DNA of 64,000 nucleotides from Porphyromonas sp. COT-290 OH3588 (GTDB lineage Bacteria > Bacteroidota > Bacteroidia > Bacteroidales > Porphyromonadaceae). Both the position numbers and the translations under genes were made by a program. Positions within the stretch are counted from its first letter, which is position 1, and each line of letters starts with the position of its first letter. The notes under the pieces are model-generated. The model did no database searches. It was given only the letters and a program-made list of their open reading frames with translations, and was not told the origin of the DNA. This document shows positions 60,711-64,000 of this stretch, piece by piece. The stretch is taken from assembly GCF_000769075.1 (NCBI RefSeq), contig NZ_JRFC01000012.1:10905-74904 (forward strand), read 5' to 3'.

Positions 60711-62258
60711 ATGAATAAGTATAAAAGTCTATTGGCGGCACTCGTGCTAGGAGCTGGATTTACGAGTTGTAATGACTTCCTAGATACGCTACCCGACCGC
60801 CGAACTGATGTCAACTCTCCAGAACAAATCCGTACGCTACTAGTGTCTGCCTATCCAGAGTACTTGCGTGCAGGATTTACGGAGCAGCGCACGGACAACG
60901 TTACAGACCGTGGGGCCGAGTTTGCCCCCGGGGCGGCTCTCGTGCAAGAGAACTATTTCTGGCAGCCCGTCACTACGGTCAGTCAAGATACGCCCAACGC
61001 ATTCTGGAGCGGACAGTACACGGCGCTAAGCCACGCCAACTTCGCAATGGAGGCTATTGAGAAACTTGGTGGAGTGAAGAAGAATCCTAAGTTTGGTCCT
61101 CTCATGGGTGAGGCTCTCTTGTGTCGTGCACATGCCAACTATAGCTTGGTAACGACTTTCGGGCAGGCCTACAATTCGCAGACAAGCAATACTGATCTAG
61201 GGATACCTGTCTTCACCGAGCTAGAGCGTAACTTGTACAACGTATCTACGAAGCGTGTGCCCGTTGCTCAGAACTTCGCTCAGATTGCCGAGGACATCGA
61301 GGCTGGTTTTCCCCTAATCGACGACTCAAGCTACGGAGGTAGCGTCATCAAGTACCATTTCAATAGGCGTGCTGCAGCGGCTTTCGCTGCCGAGTTTTAT
61401 CTCGCTTACGAGAAGCCAGAGAAGGCACTTGAATATGCTAACATCGCTCTTGGGGATAGCCCACAGTCTGAGCTCCGTAACTGGACGGTTTTTGGCAAGC
61501 TGCCCAACATCGACGACCGTCTACGTCGCTACATCTCTTCCGAAGAGCCTGCAAACCTATTCATGCTCCCAGCTACGACTAATCTGATCTTCAACCTCTT
61601 CAACGAGAGATATGCTCACTCAAGTGCGCTAGCTAAGGCTCAGACGGTGGACTCTCCCGGGCCTTGGGGGGATCAGCTGCCTCACTTCAGAGGACAGATG
61701 TTTGGTCGAGGCATGAACTTCCTACCTAAGATCTGGCGCATCTTTGTTTATGAAAACGTACAAGCTGGTACTGGACTTAACCACGGCGTCTACGTGATCT
61801 ATACGGTAGATAAGGCACTTCTGGCACGTGCTGAGGCTTACACTCTTATGGAGCAGTACGACAAGGCCGCAGCCGACCTCGCCATGTGGTACAAGTCCAA
61901 GGGATCGACTAAGCAACCTTCTGCACAAGAGATAGCAGACTTCTACGATCCAGAGAAATACGTGGGGGAGGCTAAGGTAAATATGCTCAAGACCCTTGCC
62001 AAGCCTCTGAATCCTAGGTTTGCCAAGCCACTACAAGGGGGCTTGCAGACAGGACTTATCCAAGCTGTCCTACACGCTCGTCGTATCGAGACCCTACACG
62101 AGGGCACTCGCTGGGACGACATCAAGCGCTATGGCATCAGGATCGAACATGAAGTTTCGGGTGGTACATCTGTAGTACTAGAGGAGCACGACCTGCGTAA
62201 GGCTATCCAAATCCCTGACGCAATCGCATCTCGTGGCGTAGCTCCAAACCCTAGATAA
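60711..62258 (+). CDS. SusD/RagB-family surface lipoprotein
   Basis: 515 residues from the ATG at 60711, 28 nt past the SusC stop. The longer frame from 60672 overlaps SusC and precedes the signal peptide. MNKYKSLLAALVLG...TSC gives a lipidation Cys at position 20. The SusD architecture is present: NDFLDTLPDRRTDVNSPEQ, TPR-like helices (GEALLCRAHANYSLV; LLARAEAYTLMEQYDKAAADL), and the C-terminal RRIETLHEGTRWDDIKRYG. It caps the SusC barrel and binds the substrate. Confidence 0.95.
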   Translation: MNKYKSLLAALVLGAGFTSCNDFLDTLPDRRTDVNSPEQIRTLLVSAYPEYLRAGFTEQRTDNVTDRGAEFAPGAALVQENYFWQPVTTVSQDTPNAFWSGQYTALSHANFAMEAIEKLGGVKKNPKFGPLMGEALLCRAHANYSLVTTFGQAYNSQTSNTDLGIPVFTELERNLYNVSTKRVPVAQNFAQIAEDIEAGFPLIDDSSYGGSVIKYHFNRRAAAAFAAEFYLAYEKPEKALEYANIALGDSPQSELRNWTVFGKLPNIDDRLRRYISSEEPANLFMLPATTNLIFNLFNERYAHSSALAKAQTVDSPGPWGDQLPHFRGQMFGRGMNFLPKIWRIFVYENVQAGTGLNHGVYVIYTVDKALLARAEAYTLMEQYDKAAADLAMWYKSKGSTKQPSAQEIADFYDPEKYVGEAKVNMLKTLAKPLNPRFAKPLQGGLQTGLIQAVLHARRIETLHEGTRWDDIKRYGIRIEHEVSGGTSVVLEEHDLRKAIQIPDAIASRGVAPNPR

Positions 62259-62278
62259 TCACTAAACATACTGCGACA

Positions 62279-63400
62279 ATGAATAAATTCATTTTTTCTG
62301 CTCTAGCTGGAGCATTGAGCCTCTTGGCTATAAGTAGCTGCGGTAAGGAGAAACTCGAGCCACGTGCACCTCGTGTTACCTCGCAATATGAGTCTTCTTT
62401 TGACCGATGGCTCAAGGATAACTTGCTTATCCCATACAACATCGACTATAAGTATCGATTCGAGAGCAATGAGTCTACCAGTACTGGTAACAATGTTGTA
62501 CCCGCATCTCTGAGAAATGGGATCAACATCGCTCGTACACTCAAGCACACTTGGTTGGGTTCCTTCGATGAGCTCGCAGGTGAGCACTTCATGCGCTTGT
62601 ACAGCCCTCGCATCATTACTCTTACGGGGACGCCCACGGTCAATGACGATGGTACGGTTACACTTGGTCAGGCCGAGGGTGGTCTAAAGATCTCTCTGAC
62701 CAATGCTGAGGCTTTTGATGCAAGTAGCGTGGACAAGCTCAACGAGCTCTTCCTGCATACGATGTATCATGAGTTTATGCATATCCTGCACCAAAATCGC
62801 ATCTGGGACCAGAACTATAGTCTGCTCAGTGCCTCTGGTTACACAGAAACGGGCTGGCAGAATAGGCACAAAACCGAGGAGTATGCAAGCCTAGGCTTCG
62901 TGACCGCTTACTCGGCCCGTAACCCAGAGGAGGATATCACAGAGGTAACGGCGTGCTACATCACATTCAACGACGCTCAGTGGAAGGAAGTGAGAGATGC
63001 TGCGGGTACCGAGGGTAATGCGATCATCGACCGTAAGATTCAGATCATGAAGGATTATATGCTCAAGGAGTGGAAGATCGACATGGACGCCCTCAAGGCT
63101 ACGGCTACCAAGCGTGCTAGCGAGATCGCCAAGATGAAGCTCATTGAGCCCGAGTGGGAGGAGCTAATCAATGATCAGCTACGTGCCTTCACCCCTCTAA
63201 GCCCCAAGAAGGCGCAGCAGAGAGAGCTGATCATCAATGCCCTGCTGAGAAACCCCAAGCAGCTGCACGGCTCGGACCACAAGACTGGAGGTCATCTGTG
63301 TCAGTTTGCCACTCAGTTTAGATCGGAGATTGCAGAGGCCGCTGGCCGCTCAGGCTCCTTGCAGATCGAGGGCGGAGAGTATCATGTGTTGAATAACTAA
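62279..63400 (+). CDS. Substrate import-associated zinc metallohydrolase lipoprotein
   Basis: 373 residues. A lipoprotein signal ends LLAISSC (Cys21). The zinc motif HEFMH is at 164-168 (LHTMYHEFMHILH), with a downstream ASLGFVTAYS...EDITEVTACY region where the third ligand is expected. I recognise the family as the HExxH lipoprotein found next to SusC/SusD pairs in Bacteroidota. It is thought to process material delivered to the transporter; no substrate is known. It is 20 nt after SusD and 15 nt before the next gene. Confidence 0.9.
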   Translation: MNKFIFSALAGALSLLAISSCGKEKLEPRAPRVTSQYESSFDRWLKDNLLIPYNIDYKYRFESNESTSTGNNVVPASLRNGINIARTLKHTWLGSFDELAGEHFMRLYSPRIITLTGTPTVNDDGTVTLGQAEGGLKISLTNAEAFDASSVDKLNELFLHTMYHEFMHILHQNRIWDQNYSLLSASGYTETGWQNRHKTEEYASLGFVTAYSARNPEEDITEVTACYITFNDAQWKEVRDAAGTEGNAIIDRKIQIMKDYMLKEWKIDMDALKATATKRASEIAKMKLIEPEWEELINDQLRAFTPLSPKKAQQRELIINALLRNPKQLHGSDHKTGGHLCQFATQFRSEIAEAAGRSGSLQIEGGEYHVLNN

Positions 63401-63415
63401 TAAGTCAGAGAAGAC

Positions 63416-64000
63416 ATGAATCTTAAAATAAATTTCGCTAAGAAGCTAGTACTTGCAGGGCTGCTTACCTTAGGTGTTGGCTTGACGAGTTGCCGTTCGG
63501 ATAAAGATCTTTTTGATAAGTCCCCCGAGGTTCGTCTAGACGAAGCTCAGAACGAGGTGCTTAAGTTGCTACACGGTAGTGAACATGGTTGGGTACTACA
63601 GTTCCAAGCAGGTGAGAATGCTCGCTTCGGTGGTTTCCTCCTAACTCTTAAATTCAATGACAAGGGAGAAGTGCTCGTGGGCAATGATCTGCTGCGCGAA
63701 CAAGGAACCAACGATATCTTATTTGTCAAGAGTTTGTACAAGATTGGTGGCGATCGTGCTGCTACCTTGCGTTTCGATACCTTCAATGAGGTGCTCCACT
63801 ATTTCTCTCGTCCTGACATCAGAGGAGGTGGAGGCCCGGGTAAGGGCTATGAGTCCGACTTCAACTTCTTAATCCAAAAGATCCATGACGATAAGAAAAC
63901 TATTGATCTGATCGGAGAGAAGCGTCGCACTATGGCTCGACTCGTGAAGTTAGAGATGCCCATGGCTGAGTATATCGCCAAGGTTCTTGAAATGAGAGTT
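63416..64000 (+). CDS. DUF4302-family lipoprotein, cut by window end
   Basis: 195 codons, open at the right edge. A lipoprotein signal (MNLKINFAKKLVLAGLL...LTSC, Cys26) is followed by RLDEAQNEVLKLLHGSEHGW and FGGFLLTLKFNDKGEVLVGND, a pattern I associate with DUF4302. These lipoproteins commonly follow the SusC/SusD/metallohydrolase trio, where they probably work at the cell surface. The gene lies 15 nt after the metallohydrolase stop, so it is in the same operon. Confidence 0.8.
   Translation, partial: MNLKINFAKKLVLAGLLTLGVGLTSCRSDKDLFDKSPEVRLDEAQNEVLKLLHGSEHGWVLQFQAGENARFGGFLLTLKFNDKGEVLVGNDLLREQGTNDILFVKSLYKIGGDRAATLRFDTFNEVLHYFSRPDIRGGGGPGKGYESDFNFLIQKIHDDKKTIDLIGEKRRTMARLVKLEMPMAEYIAKVLEMRV

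Overview
The window is bacterial chromosome from a member of the Bacteroidota, most likely a Porphyromonas-like Bacteroidales. The reasons are: promoters of the TTTG/TAnnTTTG type; a fused SecDF; a SusC/SusD pair; a protein with a type IX secretion (T9SS) C-terminal sorting domain; an ExbB-ExbD-ExbD cluster; a cambialistic-type 191-residue superoxide dismutase; and the yceD(DUF177)-rpmF-fabH block. There are two tRNA genes (Arg-CCU and Asp-GUC), no rRNA, no CRISPR array and no intact insertion sequence. The taxon is inferred from gene content only.

Layout. 1-9.7 kb is a minus-strand run: a TPR protein cut by the window edge, an LtaS-like phosphoglycerol transferase, thioredoxin reductase, lipoproteins, an esterase-like lipoprotein, an RsmI-family methyltransferase and a membrane protein. 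9.8-12.3 kb is the ExbB/ExbD energy-transduction operon behind a structured leader. 12.7-14.6 kb holds thiL and a META lipoprotein. 14.7-16.3 kb is gene-poor, with a MITE-like element, a strong hairpin and a copy of a dispersed repeat. 16.3-19.2 kb is a large M16 protease. 19.5-29.8 kb is again minus strand: tRNA-Arg, an LRR protein, GDP-fucose synthesis (gmd, fcl), an FHA protein overlapping a C-terminal processing protease, dihydroorotase overlapping a dolichol-phosphate-mannose synthase-like enzyme, and a stomatin/NfeD pair. 30.1-38.1 kb is plus strand: YceI lipoprotein, DUF177-rpmF-fabH, an AT-rich acyltransferase, sod and a polyprenyl synthase.

The most interesting region is 38.8-47.4 kb. 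It is one apparent operon of eight genes without secretion signals. Five, and probably six, are paralogues of one family that I recognise as DUF2589-like: a helical motif of the type IGGPLxACVxAQxxAAxxT, then a VPLLTIVPIPY strand, then a QDSMPAGMAKVL helix. A variable insert sits at one fixed point, and several members end in an Ig/BIG2-like domain. The last member is fused to a BIG2 domain and a GT-A-like glycosyltransferase domain with a DTD motif. Another carries an LRR-like tail, and a zinc ribbon protein and a coiled protein lie in the same operon. A promoter with a perfect palindrome at the expected start site precedes the set. It looks like a modular cytoplasmic assembly of unknown function.

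47.6-55.9 kb holds secDF, a T9SS-exported LRR protein, tRNA-Asp, a dipeptidase and malate dehydrogenase. 57.3-64 kb is a SusC-SusD-metallohydrolase lipoprotein-DUF4302 uptake locus running off the end.

Intergenic regions contain at least five degenerate copies (about 5.5, 15.4, 31.0, 38.4 and 56.4 kb) of a roughly 0.4-0.5 kb dispersed element. Its core hairpin keeps a 9-nt arm, 6-nt loop geometry with compensating base changes.
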